Shown: positions 42,112 through 51,361, numbered from the stretch's first letter. The stretch is DNA of 64,000 nucleotides from Treponema sp. (GCA_017484285.1 JAFUTH010000024.1:1-64000); one strand, 5' to 3'. Numbers and translations are program-made. Notes: generated by a model not told the origin, from the letters alone.

Positions 42112-44413
42112 GTTTTTTGTTTTCAGAACGCGGGCGAGGATTTCGGGTACTATTTCGCGCATACGCCGCTTTTTTTTGCCCACCACGCGCTGTTTGCGTT
42201 GTATTTTCTGCCTCAGTCTTTTCGTTCATCGCCTTGTACATTTCGATTTTCTCAAGACTGTAGAAGCCGTCCTTCCAGTTAAAGCGCGAGCTTTCAGGAA
42301 CGGGCTGTTTTTTTATCATGGACTGAGTAATTGCCTTTAACTCCTGCCGCGTTACCTTCGTGCGAGAAAAATCGAGCAAAATGCGCTTGAAGCCATCGCT
42401 GTTTAAAATCTCCACCTTGTCGGCAATCGAGAACGGAGCCTCGGGCATAACAACCGAGCCGTCCATCGTTGAGTTGACCTTAAAGAGCTGTTCTTCTTTG
42501 TCCTTGAAGTACAAAAAATCGTAGCTTTCGGGAAGTTTGAAGCGCATACGGAACAATGCCGGATACGCGTACACGGTCACAAGCACGCGGTCGCGCACGT
42601 TCGATTCCCATGTCATTTTGAGATTGTCCCATGAATTTTCGAGCGGTGTAATAAACGCACCGACATTTTGATTCTCAATCCAAGAGGCAGCCCAGCGGTT
42701 GAACGTGTACAAATACGGGCCTGCGATAAGATTTGCGCCCTTTGAGCGAAGCATGGAGATATGCGCGAGATTGTTGACGACGAATGTTTTATAGCCATCG
42801 GCGATGAGCGCATCCAAGTCGTGCAACAAGTCCTCTTCTTTTGAAGCCGGACAATAGGGATCGAGCGAGATGATAATCTGCTTTTTTGAGAGCGGTAAGT
42901 TCGTTTTTTTGACAAGCAAATCCATCCGTGACTCAGAATTGTATTCGAGAATCACACGCACCGGATTTTTAGAAATCGCCTGAAACACATCGGCGACCGT
43001 TGAGACCTGAATGTACAATCCCTCTGGAAAAAACGAAAGCTCATTTTTTGCGACAGGAGTTAAATCGAGGACAGGAAGCACTTCTGCGCCCGGCTGCTTT
43101 CGGAATCTGCTCAAATCATTCGGAAGCACGTGCGGGTAGCGCTTTGACATTGATTTCGTCTGCAAGAGATACACTGAGTCTCCACGCTTAAAGCCGCGCG
43201 GAATGTCGATAAACCGTCTGCCCTCACCATCAACCGTAACCGTGCGGACTTTGTGGCTTACGCGCCCCGTATCGTCCTGACGGTGCAAGCGGATTGAGTC
43301 GCCGGGATCAGGGTCGTAGTTTCCGCCCTTCAAATGCGCTTTTACGGTCTGGAAGTCAGACAGCTTTGCCTCTGGATTCGTGAGGAGCGCTTCTTCAAAT
43401 GCTGCGCGAGCGCGTTCTTTTTCATCATCGGAAAGCTCGCCAAAGCGGTCGATTTTGCCGAGATAAATGCCTGTACCGCCCGCTTGATCCGGATTCAGAA
43501 TAAGACTGCCCGCCTTTTCGACGCCCTCTTCGTTCGTTTTAAAATTGTACCAGTATGATGTTTTTGCACGCGCAAAGTCTGTTGAAAGCAAACGCTTTGC
43601 CGTTGCAAGCGCGCCTTTTTTGTCTTTTTCCCAGTTGTCCATGAGATAGCGGTATGCGGCAACGACTGAGCCGACATATTCCGCGCTTTTCATGCGCCCT
43701 TCGATTTTGAATGACTCAACGCCAAGCTGCATGAGGTCAGGAATCTGCTCGATGAGCTGCAAATCGCACGGAGAAAAATAGTAGCCCTGCTTTTCGCCGT
43801 CGGATTCTGAGTCGACCGTGTAAAAACGGCGGCACGCCTGCGTACACATGCCACGGTTAGCGCTCTTTCCGCCCAAAAAGCTCGAGAACAAGCACAAGCC
43901 CGACTCGCTCACACACAATGCGCCGTGCACGAAAATCTCAAGCTCGGCGTTCGTGTGCGACTTGATGTATTTGATTTCCTCAAGACCAAGCTCGCGGGCA
44001 ACAACAACGCGCTTTAAGCCCGCTTTGCTCAATAAGTTGACGCCCGCCGCGCTTTCGACGTTCATCTGCGTAGAGCCGTGAAGCTCCAGCTTTGGAAAGA
44101 ATTCCTGACACATACGGAGCACGCCGAAATCCTGCACGATGAGTCCGTCAGGACCGACTTTGTTGAGGTATGAGAGAAAACGGTACAATCGCTCAAGGTC
44201 GCGCTCTTCGCTAACCGTATTGACCGTTACATAAATTTTTTTGTTTTGGCGATGGAGAGACGAAACAGCCGCCTCAAACTGATTCCACGCAAAATTTGAC
44301 GAGCGAAGACGCGCATTAAAGCTCTTTAAGCCCAGATACACCGCATCCGCGCCCTCGCCGATTGCCGCATCCAATGCTTCAATATTGCCGGCAGGTGCTA
44401 ATAATTCAGACAT
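42101..44413 (-). CDS. Peptidase U32 family protein (RlhA/YhbU group)
   Basis: 770 aa. N-terminal U32 domain with LLAPAGNIEALDAAIGEGADAVYLG and the family signature region VHGALCVSESGLC through RGMCTQACR, whose cysteines bind an iron-sulfur cluster. Long members of this family (RlhA) hydroxylate 23S rRNA; others act in tRNA or quinone hydroxylation, so exact function is not fixed. A basic low-complexity tail closes the protein (about 735-770). An extended -10 lies 6 nt before the ATG with no Shine-Dalgarno sequence. Confidence 0.85.
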   Translation of the reverse strand: MSELLAPAGNIEALDAAIGEGADAVYLGLKSFNARLRSSNFAWNQFEAAVSSLHRQNKKIYVTVNTVSEERDLERLYRFLSYLNKVGPDGLIVQDFGVLRMCQEFFPKLELHGSTQMNVESAAGVNLLSKAGLKRVVVARELGLEEIKYIKSHTNAELEIFVHGALCVSESGLCLFSSFLGGKSANRGMCTQACRRFYTVDSESDGEKQGYYFSPCDLQLIEQIPDLMQLGVESFKIEGRMKSAEYVGSVVAAYRYLMDNWEKDKKGALATAKRLLSTDFARAKTSYWYNFKTNEEGVEKAGSLILNPDQAGGTGIYLGKIDRFGELSDDEKERARAAFEEALLTNPEAKLSDFQTVKAHLKGGNYDPDPGDSIRLHRQDDTGRVSHKVRTVTVDGEGRRFIDIPRGFKRGDSVYLLQTKSMSKRYPHVLPNDLSRFRKQPGAEVLPVLDLTPVAKNELSFFPEGLYIQVSTVADVFQAISKNPVRVILEYNSESRMDLLVKKTNLPLSKKQIIISLDPYCPASKEEDLLHDLDALIADGYKTFVVNNLAHISMLRSKGANLIAGPYLYTFNRWAASWIENQNVGAFITPLENSWDNLKMTWESNVRDRVLVTVYAYPALFRMRFKLPESYDFLYFKDKEEQLFKVNSTMDGSVVMPEAPFSIADKVEILNSDGFKRILLDFSRTKVTRQELKAITQSMIKKQPVPESSRFNWKDGFYSLEKIEMYKAMNEKTEAENTTQTARGGQKKAAYARNSTRNPRPRSENKKRHR

Positions 44414-44419
44414 GGCTGA

Positions 44420-44428
44420 ACTATAGCA
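44420..44428 (-). promoter_or_regulatory. Extended -10 promoter of the U32 gene, leaderless type
   Basis: Minus strand TGCTATAGT (an extended -10), then 6 nt to the ATG at 44413. No recognisable -35. Confidence 0.5.
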
Positions 44429-44455
44429 CGTTTGCCGACAAATTACTAGACAAGA

Positions 44456-45649
44456 TTATTTTGCTTCGTAGGGATTCGAGCTGTTCTCATAGCCCGGAGT
44501 CGCACCGGAGATTGTGACTTTGTTTTCGGTATACTTTTCAGTCAAAAGCCAGTCAGATGCGCTGGAACCAATATACTCAGGCAAGAGCGATGAGTCCGCG
44601 TATTGCAAGGCAAGGACAGCCGTGTTTTGGCGCGAAATCGAGCGGTACTGAGTCGTTGCGCTGTCTGTCACAACGGCATCGGTCGCAGCATCCCCGCTCG
44701 TCCAAATTCCGACCGAAAAGGCTTCTGCGGCATATTCCTTCATTGCCGTTTTCGTCCATTCGCTATTCTTCGATTCGCAGAGCAAAACCGCATCTTTCAA
44801 TTGCAGTGACGTCGCGTCGCGCAGTACAACGACATCGGTATTTGAGACGATTTTATCACTTCCCGCCTTCCATAAATCACGCCCGGTGTCACAGCTGTCT
44901 TTTGCCGTCGAGAGCGTCAAATCATCCGCTAATTCATCAAGTGCCGTTTCCGTCTGAGAATCAAGGATTCGCCCATGAACCGTAATATACTCTCCAGTCA
45001 TAACCTCGATTGACGGGAGCGTGTATTTTTTTGCCTCGCCGTTTGCCGCGCTCACAATCTCAAGACCGTAGGTGTTTCCGCCCTTCAGCACATACAGTTC
45101 GACGTATTCAATTATTTCGGACTTTGACTCATACTTTGTTCGGATTTCATTGAGCAGTAGGCGGGCAGGATTGTCGTTATAGCCCGTGAACGACCGGCTG
45201 AATTCAAGGCTATTTCCGCTCGTATCATACGCGATTCCCGAAATCACATACGAAACGCCGACCTTTGTTCCTGTAGAAAGCGTAATTTCAGCAGAGTCGC
45301 CCGTTTCGTTGTACGTGATGAGCGATGCGACGGCATACACGCTTTCATTATCTGTGCTTGTGATTTCGCGTACCGAGGAGTCAGTCTCCGTATCGGCATC
45401 AGACGAAGATTCCACGACAACTTTGATTTCATCAAAAATCACCTCTTCAGAACACGAGATGGTAATCGATGTACCACTATTCACCGAAAACGCTTCAATT
45501 TCCGGTGCGCTCGTGTCCGTCGACGTTATTTCGACGCCTTCATCCGTCAATTTGCACGACACAGGTGCAACGACCACGACGACAGCCATGCTGACAAAAA
45601 CCGACAGCAGGACGCTCAGAGAGAGTTGATGTTTGAAAATCTTTTTCAT
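44456..45649 (-). CDS. Exported protein with lamin-tail-like domain, possible lipoprotein
   Basis: 397 aa. An N-terminal hydrophobic segment ends VAPVSCKL, a relaxed lipobox (Cys about residue 32). An Ig-like beta region (about 45-165) is followed by a lamin-tail-like segment (LLLNEIRTKYESKSEIIEYVELYV). Probably envelope-associated; function unknown. The ATG at 45649 follows a GGAGG site. The upstream motif shared with ssb and the gene at 33913 lies 32 nt before the start. Confidence 0.65.
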   Translation of the reverse strand: MKKIFKHQLSLSVLLSVFVSMAVVVVVAPVSCKLTDEGVEITSTDTSAPEIEAFSVNSGTSITISCSEEVIFDEIKVVVESSSDADTETDSSVREITSTDNESVYAVASLITYNETGDSAEITLSTGTKVGVSYVISGIAYDTSGNSLEFSRSFTGYNDNPARLLLNEIRTKYESKSEIIEYVELYVLKGGNTYGLEIVSAANGEAKKYTLPSIEVMTGEYITVHGRILDSQTETALDELADDLTLSTAKDSCDTGRDLWKAGSDKIVSNTDVVVLRDATSLQLKDAVLLCESKNSEWTKTAMKEYAAEAFSVGIWTSGDAATDAVVTDSATTQYRSISRQNTAVLALQYADSSLLPEYIGSSASDWLLTEKYTENKVTISGATPGYENSSNPYEAK

Positions 45650-45680
45650 TGTTTTACCTCCACAATTTTTTTTCAAACTC

Positions 45681-45717
45681 TGCTTATTTATTTGAAAAAA
45701 ACGGTTGGTTCTGACAG
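45681..45717 (-). promoter_or_regulatory. Shared upstream motif, copy B
   Basis: On the minus strand CTGTCAGAACC, AACCG, a T-run, then CAAATAAATAAGC. It is gap-free with copy C (34848-34884) over 37 positions (31 identical). Confidence 0.6.
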
Positions 45718-45765
45718 TGAAAAAGAATAATTTTTTGTTATATTTGCATTTTTTTTGATTTTATG

Positions 45766-45808
45766 AAAAAAAAATCCCGCCAGCAGCGACAATCGCTCAC
45801 TGACGGGA
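45766..45808 (-). terminator. Terminator of the DUF2259-like gene
   Basis: A long near-perfect hairpin (45775-45789 with 45793-45808; TCCCG-x-CAG pairing with CTG-x-CGGGA, and an inner AGCGA/TCGCT), followed on the minus strand by a T-run (45766-45774). Confidence 0.85.
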
Positions 45809-45826
45809 GATATGCCTGATAAACGG

Positions 45827-46528
45827 CTACAGTCGGACGGTTTCAACCATGTATCGGATTGATGTTCCGTTTACGTCTGACAGCGTTTTTTCAATCACAA
45901 AGACGATGTTGCGACCGCTTTTATCCGAAAAAATTTTATCAACGCGGTATCCAAGCACGTTCTTTCGTTTGACGTCAGGAGAACCGACAATGTTTCGGCT
46001 GATGACCGTTCCCGCCTCATCCTGTTTCTCAACGGTAAGAAAGAATGAAGAGCGAAGATTTGCGCCGCTTCCCTCGACATTCTTGACCATCTTTATGTGA
46101 TAGAAAATGCTTTTTTCGACCGTTGAGCCCTCAAAATCTTTGAAAACAATCTCGCTGTCGCCGTCTTTTTTGTCATCGCGGACATACAAGAGATTGTCAA
46201 TTGCGGCAGGCTTAAAATCATACTTGCGGAGTTTCCATGCAGCCTTGTCGAAAAGCTCGTCATAGACCGCTTTTCCGCTCTTTGTGACGGTCGCCGCAGA
46301 CGGAGCCGTTTTAAAAACCTCGCCCTTTACAAAATCATTTTTTTCAATATCGACCGTATAAATTTCTGCATAGCCCTGAAACTGTTTGTCGGTTTTACCG
46401 TATTCGGCGAAGGCATAAGTGCTTCCGTCACTTGAAATTCCTAAATCGACGAAAGCAGCAGCATCTCCCGCAAACGAACAGACACTTGCAGCAAAAAAAA
46501 TCAATCCGGATAATACAACCTTTTTCAT
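45827..46528 (-). CDS. DUF2259-like secreted protein with a flagellar-type promoter
   Basis: 233 aa with a signal peptide (cleavage near SFA-GD, about residue 20). The opening AFVDLGISSDGSTYAFAEYG fits the DUF2259 family of predicted secreted proteins; function unknown. The ATG at 46528 follows GGAGG. A well-formed sigma-28 promoter lies 34 bp upstream, which suggests expression together with late flagellar and motility genes. Confidence 0.7.
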   Translation of the reverse strand: MKKVVLSGLIFFAASVCSFAGDAAAFVDLGISSDGSTYAFAEYGKTDKQFQGYAEIYTVDIEKNDFVKGEVFKTAPSAATVTKSGKAVYDELFDKAAWKLRKYDFKPAAIDNLLYVRDDKKDGDSEIVFKDFEGSTVEKSIFYHIKMVKNVEGSGANLRSSFFLTVEKQDEAGTVISRNIVGSPDVKRKNVLGYRVDKIFSDKSGRNIVFVIEKTLSDVNGTSIRYMVETVRL

Positions 46529-46561
46529 AAGTCCTCCCAAAAGAATCCGACTTCTTTATTA

Positions 46562-46588
46562 TTTTCGGCTTTAATTCCCAACTCTTTA
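46562..46588 (-). promoter_or_regulatory. Sigma-28 (FliA)-type promoter
   Basis: Minus strand TAAAGAGT (46581-46588), 11 bp, GCCGAAAA (46562-46569). It overlaps the -35 of the divergent gene's promoter. Confidence 0.65.
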
Positions 46589-46613
46589 CATATTTTTGTG
46601 TTCCGTTTAAGAT
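46585..46613 (+). promoter_or_regulatory. Promoter, leaderless type, overlapping the sigma-28 promoter
   Basis: TTTACA (46585-46590), 17 bp, TAAGAT (46608-46613), then 6 nt to the ATG at 46620. Confidence 0.55.
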
Positions 46614-46619
46614 TTTTCC

Positions 46620-47444
46620 ATGACTCTAAAAACACGAAATCAGCTTCTGAACTTCTTCTTCATTGCGTCGGTTGTTGCAGTCGCAGTGACGCTCATTTTT
46701 TTTATCATATCAATCACGCGGGGAACCATCATCACCCCACCCGACTACCGGATTCCGCCTATTCTCGCCCGACTTCCCCTCGCAAAGCCACACTTCATCG
46801 CGCTCATGCTTTCATTCGCGATACTCATGCTGTATATTCCGGTCTGTTTTTTTATGATTCTCCACTACTTTGAAAACACGCAGACGAGCGAAATCATTTT
46901 TTTTACAGGCTTTTTAATTGGCGCGCTCGCTGAATTGTCGCGTTTTCTGACTATTTGCTTCGGGCTTTGGCAGACCTTTTCAAACATTCTGATTTTTTCA
47001 GGAAAAATCGTACTCTTCGGGCGGACGATTATCCCGCTCAGTTTCGTCTGTGCCTCCCTCTTTAGCGATACGAGTCAGCGACAGGACGTCGAACGAAATT
47101 ACATGATACTCGTGCTCGCTTCCATCGTTTTCGCGATTGTCATTCCGATGAACACCGCGCGAATCTCATCGACAGGGCTCGTAACAGAAGGCTTTATGGT
47201 GCTGATAAACATACTGAGGATTCTGCTTGCGCTCGTCGCGTTCTTTTCATTTTTTACCCACGGCATCAAAAAGAACAACGCCGACTACAAACAAATCGCC
47301 TATTCATTTTTGCTGCTGATTGCAGGTTATGCCGTCGTGGTGAGCGCGGACACCTTTCTTCTTTTAATTCCGGGCACGGTTCTGCTCTTTTTTGGCACGT
47401 ACCAATACCTCAAAAATCTGCACAAGATGTACATGTGGAGCTAA
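46620..47444 (+). CDS. Polytopic membrane protein of unknown function
   Basis: 274 aa with about seven hydrophobic helices spread over the whole length and short loops. The arrangement resembles a small 7TM sensor or carrier but no family signature is seen. It ends 2 bp from the convergent DGK1-like gene. No Shine-Dalgarno sequence; leaderless transcript predicted. Confidence 0.65.
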   Translation: MTLKTRNQLLNFFFIASVVAVAVTLIFFIISITRGTIITPPDYRIPPILARLPLAKPHFIALMLSFAILMLYIPVCFFMILHYFENTQTSEIIFFTGFLIGALAELSRFLTICFGLWQTFSNILIFSGKIVLFGRTIIPLSFVCASLFSDTSQRQDVERNYMILVLASIVFAIVIPMNTARISSTGLVTEGFMVLINILRILLALVAFFSFFTHGIKKNNADYKQIAYSFLLLIAGYAVVVSADTFLLLIPGTVLLFFGTYQYLKNLHKMYMWS

Positions 47445-47446
47445 TA

Positions 47447-48070
47447 TCAGAAGCCCAGATAGGTCGTGATGCCGCCAAGCAACACGGGAATGAGCAGATT
47501 GTCAAAATCTTTAAGGGGAAGCACTTCAAATAATGCACCGGCAGCAGCAACGACGAGCGATGTAAAGCAGTTTTGCGTCACAAAGAACGTCGAGCAAAAA
47601 ATCGCCACAAAGCACGTAAGGCTTCCCTCAGCAGTTTTTCCATGCGTATAGGGAATGCGGATTTTGCCGAACGTTTTTCCCGCGAGACTGGCAAGCCCGT
47701 CACCAAAGGCGAGCGCGTAAATACCGACCGCCGCAGGAATTTCTTCAAGGAAAACAGCGGCTATCACGATTCCTGCGACAAGCGTGACCGGGCCAAGAAC
47801 GAATTTGTTTTCATCCCGCTTTCGGGCAGCGGCGGCAGTAATATCAGAAATGAGCGGAATTTCCCTGCCATTTGAGCGTAAACTCTCAGCGATAATGTAC
47901 AAGATTCCCGCACAGCAGAGACTCAAGACCGTCGGGATGCGCGCAAAGTGCAGCATCAGCGGAACGAACGCCGTACAGATATGGATTGTCTTTCGGAAAA
48001 ACTCCTTGCGAAGCGAGATAAACTGCTTTTTTATTTCAACGCCAATCTGATAACAAAAATACTTACTCAA
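47447..48070 (-). CDS. DGK1/SEC59-like CTP-dependent lipid kinase or phosphatidate cytidylyltransferase-like protein
   Basis: 207 aa membrane protein. Family motifs: RKTIHICTAFVPL near the N-terminus, ALAFGDGLASLAGKTFG, HGKTAEGSLTCF and the closing EVLPLKDFDNLLIPV. Relatives phosphorylate dolichol, phytol or diacylglycerol with CTP. The substrate here is unknown. It overlaps the end of the TPR gene by 8 bp, so the two are likely coupled. Confidence 0.78.
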   Translation of the reverse strand: MSKYFCYQIGVEIKKQFISLRKEFFRKTIHICTAFVPLMLHFARIPTVLSLCCAGILYIIAESLRSNGREIPLISDITAAAARKRDENKFVLGPVTLVAGIVIAAVFLEEIPAAVGIYALAFGDGLASLAGKTFGKIRIPYTHGKTAEGSLTCFVAIFCSTFFVTQNCFTSLVVAAAGALFEVLPLKDFDNLLIPVLLGGITTYLGF

Positions 48071-51000
48071 TTATCTTTTCTCCGGAAAGGGTACGCGGAA
48101 TATCCGTATAAATCGCCGGCTCAAATTCAGGATACGGATGCGTGATGTATTTTGAGTTCTGAGCCGCGAGATTGCTTCCCTCCATACGAACCATTGTCGT
48201 CGGATTACGGGTCAATGAATCCCACGCGCGCATTGAATCAGAAAGACGCACAATCGCCTCTGCATTCATGTTGCTGTTTCCCGTCTGACGGGCAAGGCGG
48301 TAGAGCGTAACGCCAAGATTGTTGTTCGCTTTGAGATACATGTCAACGATCGCGTAGTCATCTGCATCATCCTGCGGGGTAAGATATTTGACCTTCGCGC
48401 GCTCGGTATCAAGCACACGGAGCAAATCTGAGTAATAGCTTTCCGCCGCAAAATTGTCACCGCGCAACGAGAGCACGTTTCCGAGAGAGAGCAAAATGTT
48501 CGGGTCTTTCGGCTCTTTTTCTGACACTTTGATGAACGAAGAGAGCGCCGTATCGAAATCCTTTTTGCCATAATAAATTGCACCAACACGGAAATTGAGC
48601 GACGGCGTATCATTCTTGATTTCAATCGCCTTTTCGTAATTGTACAGGGCTGCGTCAAGTTCCCCGGAGATGAAATAATCCAAATCTCCCATGTCGGCAA
48701 AGAGTTTTCCGGTGTTTTCATCGCCCTCAAAATCAGAGGATTCATGCTCAGCGTTGTACAGATTAATGCCGCGCGTATAGACCGTCTGCGCCTTCAAGTA
48801 TTCGCGGTTGTCTGCATACAATTCGCCGAGAACACGGGTGGCATTGATTTCACGATAGACATTCTTTTTGTTTCGGACAATCACATTCGAAAACAAATCA
48901 AGACTTCGCTCCAGCTCGACCTTTGCCTGCTCACTGTTGCCATTTTGAATGAAATAGCGGGCGAGATTGTAGCGGGCGACCGGATTTGAGGCATCAGCCT
49001 TAATCGCAAGATTGAGCATTGCGAGGACATCTTCAATTGAAGAGCGAAGATACTCATCATTTTTGCTTAAAACGCCGTACAATTTGTCGAGCAGATACCC
49101 ACTCAACTCCGTCCAATCAGCCGCGCCCAAATTCTTGAGATTCTTTTTGTCCTGCTTGCTCTGATAGAACATGTTTTTGTACGTAAGCACCTCACGCAAG
49201 CGGTCAGTTCGGATATTGTAGCGAAGCATACGGGAAAGATACACATTGTTCCCGCCATAGCGCTGAATCAAATCAAGGTACTGTTCTTTCGCACGTTCAT
49301 ATTTTGACGGATCAAGTTCTGCCCATTCAAGGAACACATCTCCGAGCATGAGGATTCCGTCGGCATCATTTATGTGGTAGTCGAGCACTTCACGACGGAC
49401 GATTTCTTCCGCTCGCTCGTAATTCGCTCGGTCATACAATTCCATGTCCGCATAATCCAAGCCCGCCGCCTTATCATGATTGAAATAGACGAGAATATTC
49501 TTGTACATCTGCGCCGCACGCTCAAACTGTTTTCGCTCACGGTAACCGATTGCATATTTGAAAAACCATTTTTTGACCGCCCGGTACGAAACAGCCTCAC
49601 GGAATTTCTCTTCGGACTGGGGGAATTCATTATTCTCAAGGAGCGTGTATCCCTGTTTGTAATTGATATTCGCCATCACCGGCCTATAGATAAAATGCTG
49701 CCCCGCCTTAAAAAGGCCGAAACAGACAAATGCCAAGATGAGCGCGACAATCGCCGCAGGAATGATGCGGTTTTTGAGCTGATATTGGAACGACTGCTTG
49801 TACGCCTCGTATTCGGCAAACGAACGGCGCTCAAAATCACGAGGAATGTTTATCGATACATCGAGGATTTTTTCGAGTTGAGTTGCAAGCTGGCGCGCAG
49901 AGGTCTTTTTGAGGACTTTTTCGATGATTTCAAAAACAGCCTCATCAGTAAATTCATCACGCGCGATAAAATCTTCAAGTGCGATACGCAGATTCAGCGG
50001 ATAATTCGAAAGATTTTTTTTGAACTGAACGTATTCTTCGTCTGTAAGCGAATTTTTTGGTCGTGCAGTCTTGCCTTTTGAGAAATCAACCGTATCGAGC
50101 AACGGACGTTTTTTGTCCATGTCGGCGGTCTCAGTGTCGGAAAAGCCTGGAATCTCAAAGCTTGAATCGAGAATGAAATCATCATCGTCGCCGAGTCCTT
50201 CACCCGTAACCGGAAATTCGTCAGCGGCACTCGCGTTCGTTGGACCAAAATCAATGTCGTCCATTTCTGAGGTGTCAAATGATTCGAGAGAGACTTCTTC
50301 ATCTCCGCCACCCATATCGGGAAGGACGCTTGACAGCGAATCAGCAGGCGTGTCTGCCTCATCAGGAACTTCCACCGTTGCGTCGGGAATCTCGCCCGTT
50401 TCGGTACTGTCGTCACCAACAAGCGCATCAATATCAAAAGAGCCGATACCACTAAGGCTATCATCACTTTGTTGGTCAGATGCAAACGTATCGAGGTCAT
50501 CAAGACCAGACAGCGCGCTTGAGAAATCATCAGACGGCGTTTCTACGCCCTCACCGGCGTCTGGGACATCGGTTAGAGAAGGTTCAAGCGGTGCTTGCGG
50601 AATTCCATCGTTTTCAAGAACGGAAGCAGGAATATCGTCATTTAAATTAATTTCTGTCTGAGAATCCGAAGTGCCCGCTTCCCCAAGCAAATCGCCGATA
50701 TTTCCAAGCGAATCAAGCGTGTCATCAGAAGCGGCATCGTCAGACGGAGAAGTTTCCGACTCTCCAAGCAAATCGTCGATATTTCCAAGCGAATCAAGCG
50801 TGCTATCAGAAGCAGCATCGTCAGAAGCGGAAACGTCCGAGCTATCACCCGAGGACTGCAACAGTGCGTCGAGATCCAAATCTTCAAGCGACGTTTCTGG
50901 CGCAGTAGGTGGTGTGCCATCTTCTGAGGAAGGCGTAGCATCAGGGGCTTCAAGTGGCGACAATTCAGAATCATTCAAAAAATCAGCGAGCGCGTCATCA

Positions 51001-51284
51001 TCGGCACTCACCTGCGGCTCAAGCAATGAATCAAGGCCAGAGACATCAATGTCGGCACTGTCGGCTTCAAGTTCGCCCGCCTCTTCTGGTTCGGGAGCAG
51101 CAGGCGCGTCGTGCTCAACTTCAGGCAAGCCGATGAGGAAGTCAGCCGAATCGTCCTCTTCCGAAATTCCTTGCGGCAGAGGAACAGAAACGGGCTTTTC
51201 ACCACGTTGTGCGCGAATATTTACTTCATCACCAATCTCACGAATATCTTCCGAGAACTGTTTGAGCTGATTTAATCCTGGCAT
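48063..51284 (-). CDS. Large acidic single-pass membrane protein with periplasmic TPR region
   Basis: 1073 aa. The N-terminal 400 residues are extremely acidic and low in complexity (D, S, E, T, A, L), with a tandem duplication near residues 147-200. A helical segment (about 420-500) precedes one membrane helix (about 505-527, IIPAAIVALILAFVCFGLF). The rest is tetratricopeptide-like repeats (for example KQGYTLLENNEFPQSEEKF, LNFRVGAIYYGKKDFDTAL). Topology suggests a cytoplasmic acidic arm and a periplasmic TPR scaffold. Borrelia uses TPR membrane proteins in its periplasmic flagellar collar; that link is a guess. A sigma-28-like promoter is upstream. Confidence 0.75.
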   Translation of the reverse strand: MPGLNQLKQFSEDIREIGDEVNIRAQRGEKPVSVPLPQGISEEDDSADFLIGLPEVEHDAPAAPEPEEAGELEADSADIDVSGLDSLLEPQVSADDDALADFLNDSELSPLEAPDATPSSEDGTPPTAPETSLEDLDLDALLQSSGDSSDVSASDDAASDSTLDSLGNIDDLLGESETSPSDDAASDDTLDSLGNIGDLLGEAGTSDSQTEINLNDDIPASVLENDGIPQAPLEPSLTDVPDAGEGVETPSDDFSSALSGLDDLDTFASDQQSDDSLSGIGSFDIDALVGDDSTETGEIPDATVEVPDEADTPADSLSSVLPDMGGGDEEVSLESFDTSEMDDIDFGPTNASAADEFPVTGEGLGDDDDFILDSSFEIPGFSDTETADMDKKRPLLDTVDFSKGKTARPKNSLTDEEYVQFKKNLSNYPLNLRIALEDFIARDEFTDEAVFEIIEKVLKKTSARQLATQLEKILDVSINIPRDFERRSFAEYEAYKQSFQYQLKNRIIPAAIVALILAFVCFGLFKAGQHFIYRPVMANINYKQGYTLLENNEFPQSEEKFREAVSYRAVKKWFFKYAIGYRERKQFERAAQMYKNILVYFNHDKAAGLDYADMELYDRANYERAEEIVRREVLDYHINDADGILMLGDVFLEWAELDPSKYERAKEQYLDLIQRYGGNNVYLSRMLRYNIRTDRLREVLTYKNMFYQSKQDKKNLKNLGAADWTELSGYLLDKLYGVLSKNDEYLRSSIEDVLAMLNLAIKADASNPVARYNLARYFIQNGNSEQAKVELERSLDLFSNVIVRNKKNVYREINATRVLGELYADNREYLKAQTVYTRGINLYNAEHESSDFEGDENTGKLFADMGDLDYFISGELDAALYNYEKAIEIKNDTPSLNFRVGAIYYGKKDFDTALSSFIKVSEKEPKDPNILLSLGNVLSLRGDNFAAESYYSDLLRVLDTERAKVKYLTPQDDADDYAIVDMYLKANNNLGVTLYRLARQTGNSNMNAEAIVRLSDSMRAWDSLTRNPTTMVRMEGSNLAAQNSKYITHPYPEFEPAIYTDIPRTLSGEKIIE
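50683..50844 (-). repeat. Tandem duplication of 81 bp inside the acidic domain
   Basis: Two 81-bp units (50683-50763 and 50764-50844) are nearly identical over their first ~65 bp, encoding repeats around TLDSLGNI(D/G)DLLGE. Such in-frame duplication may vary in copy number between strains. Confidence 0.7.
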
Positions 51285-51333
51285 CGACTTAATCCCACCC
51301 CACTATAACAGTGACTAATCTTACTTTACCCTA

Positions 51334-51361
51334 ATTTCGGCATTTTGAACACTCCGCTTTA
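51334..51361 (-). promoter_or_regulatory. Sigma-28-like promoter of the TPR gene
   Basis: Minus strand TAAAGCGG (51354-51361), 12 bp, GCCGAAAT (51334-51341). The -10 differs from consensus at the last positions and the spacing is one base long. A TATAGT box nearer the gene is an alternative. Confidence 0.4.

Noticed and set aside
49374..50081. A 235-codon open frame opposite the TPR gene
   Set aside because: It is antisense to a well-supported coding sequence, has no ribosome site, and its composition mirrors the codon bias of the other strand.
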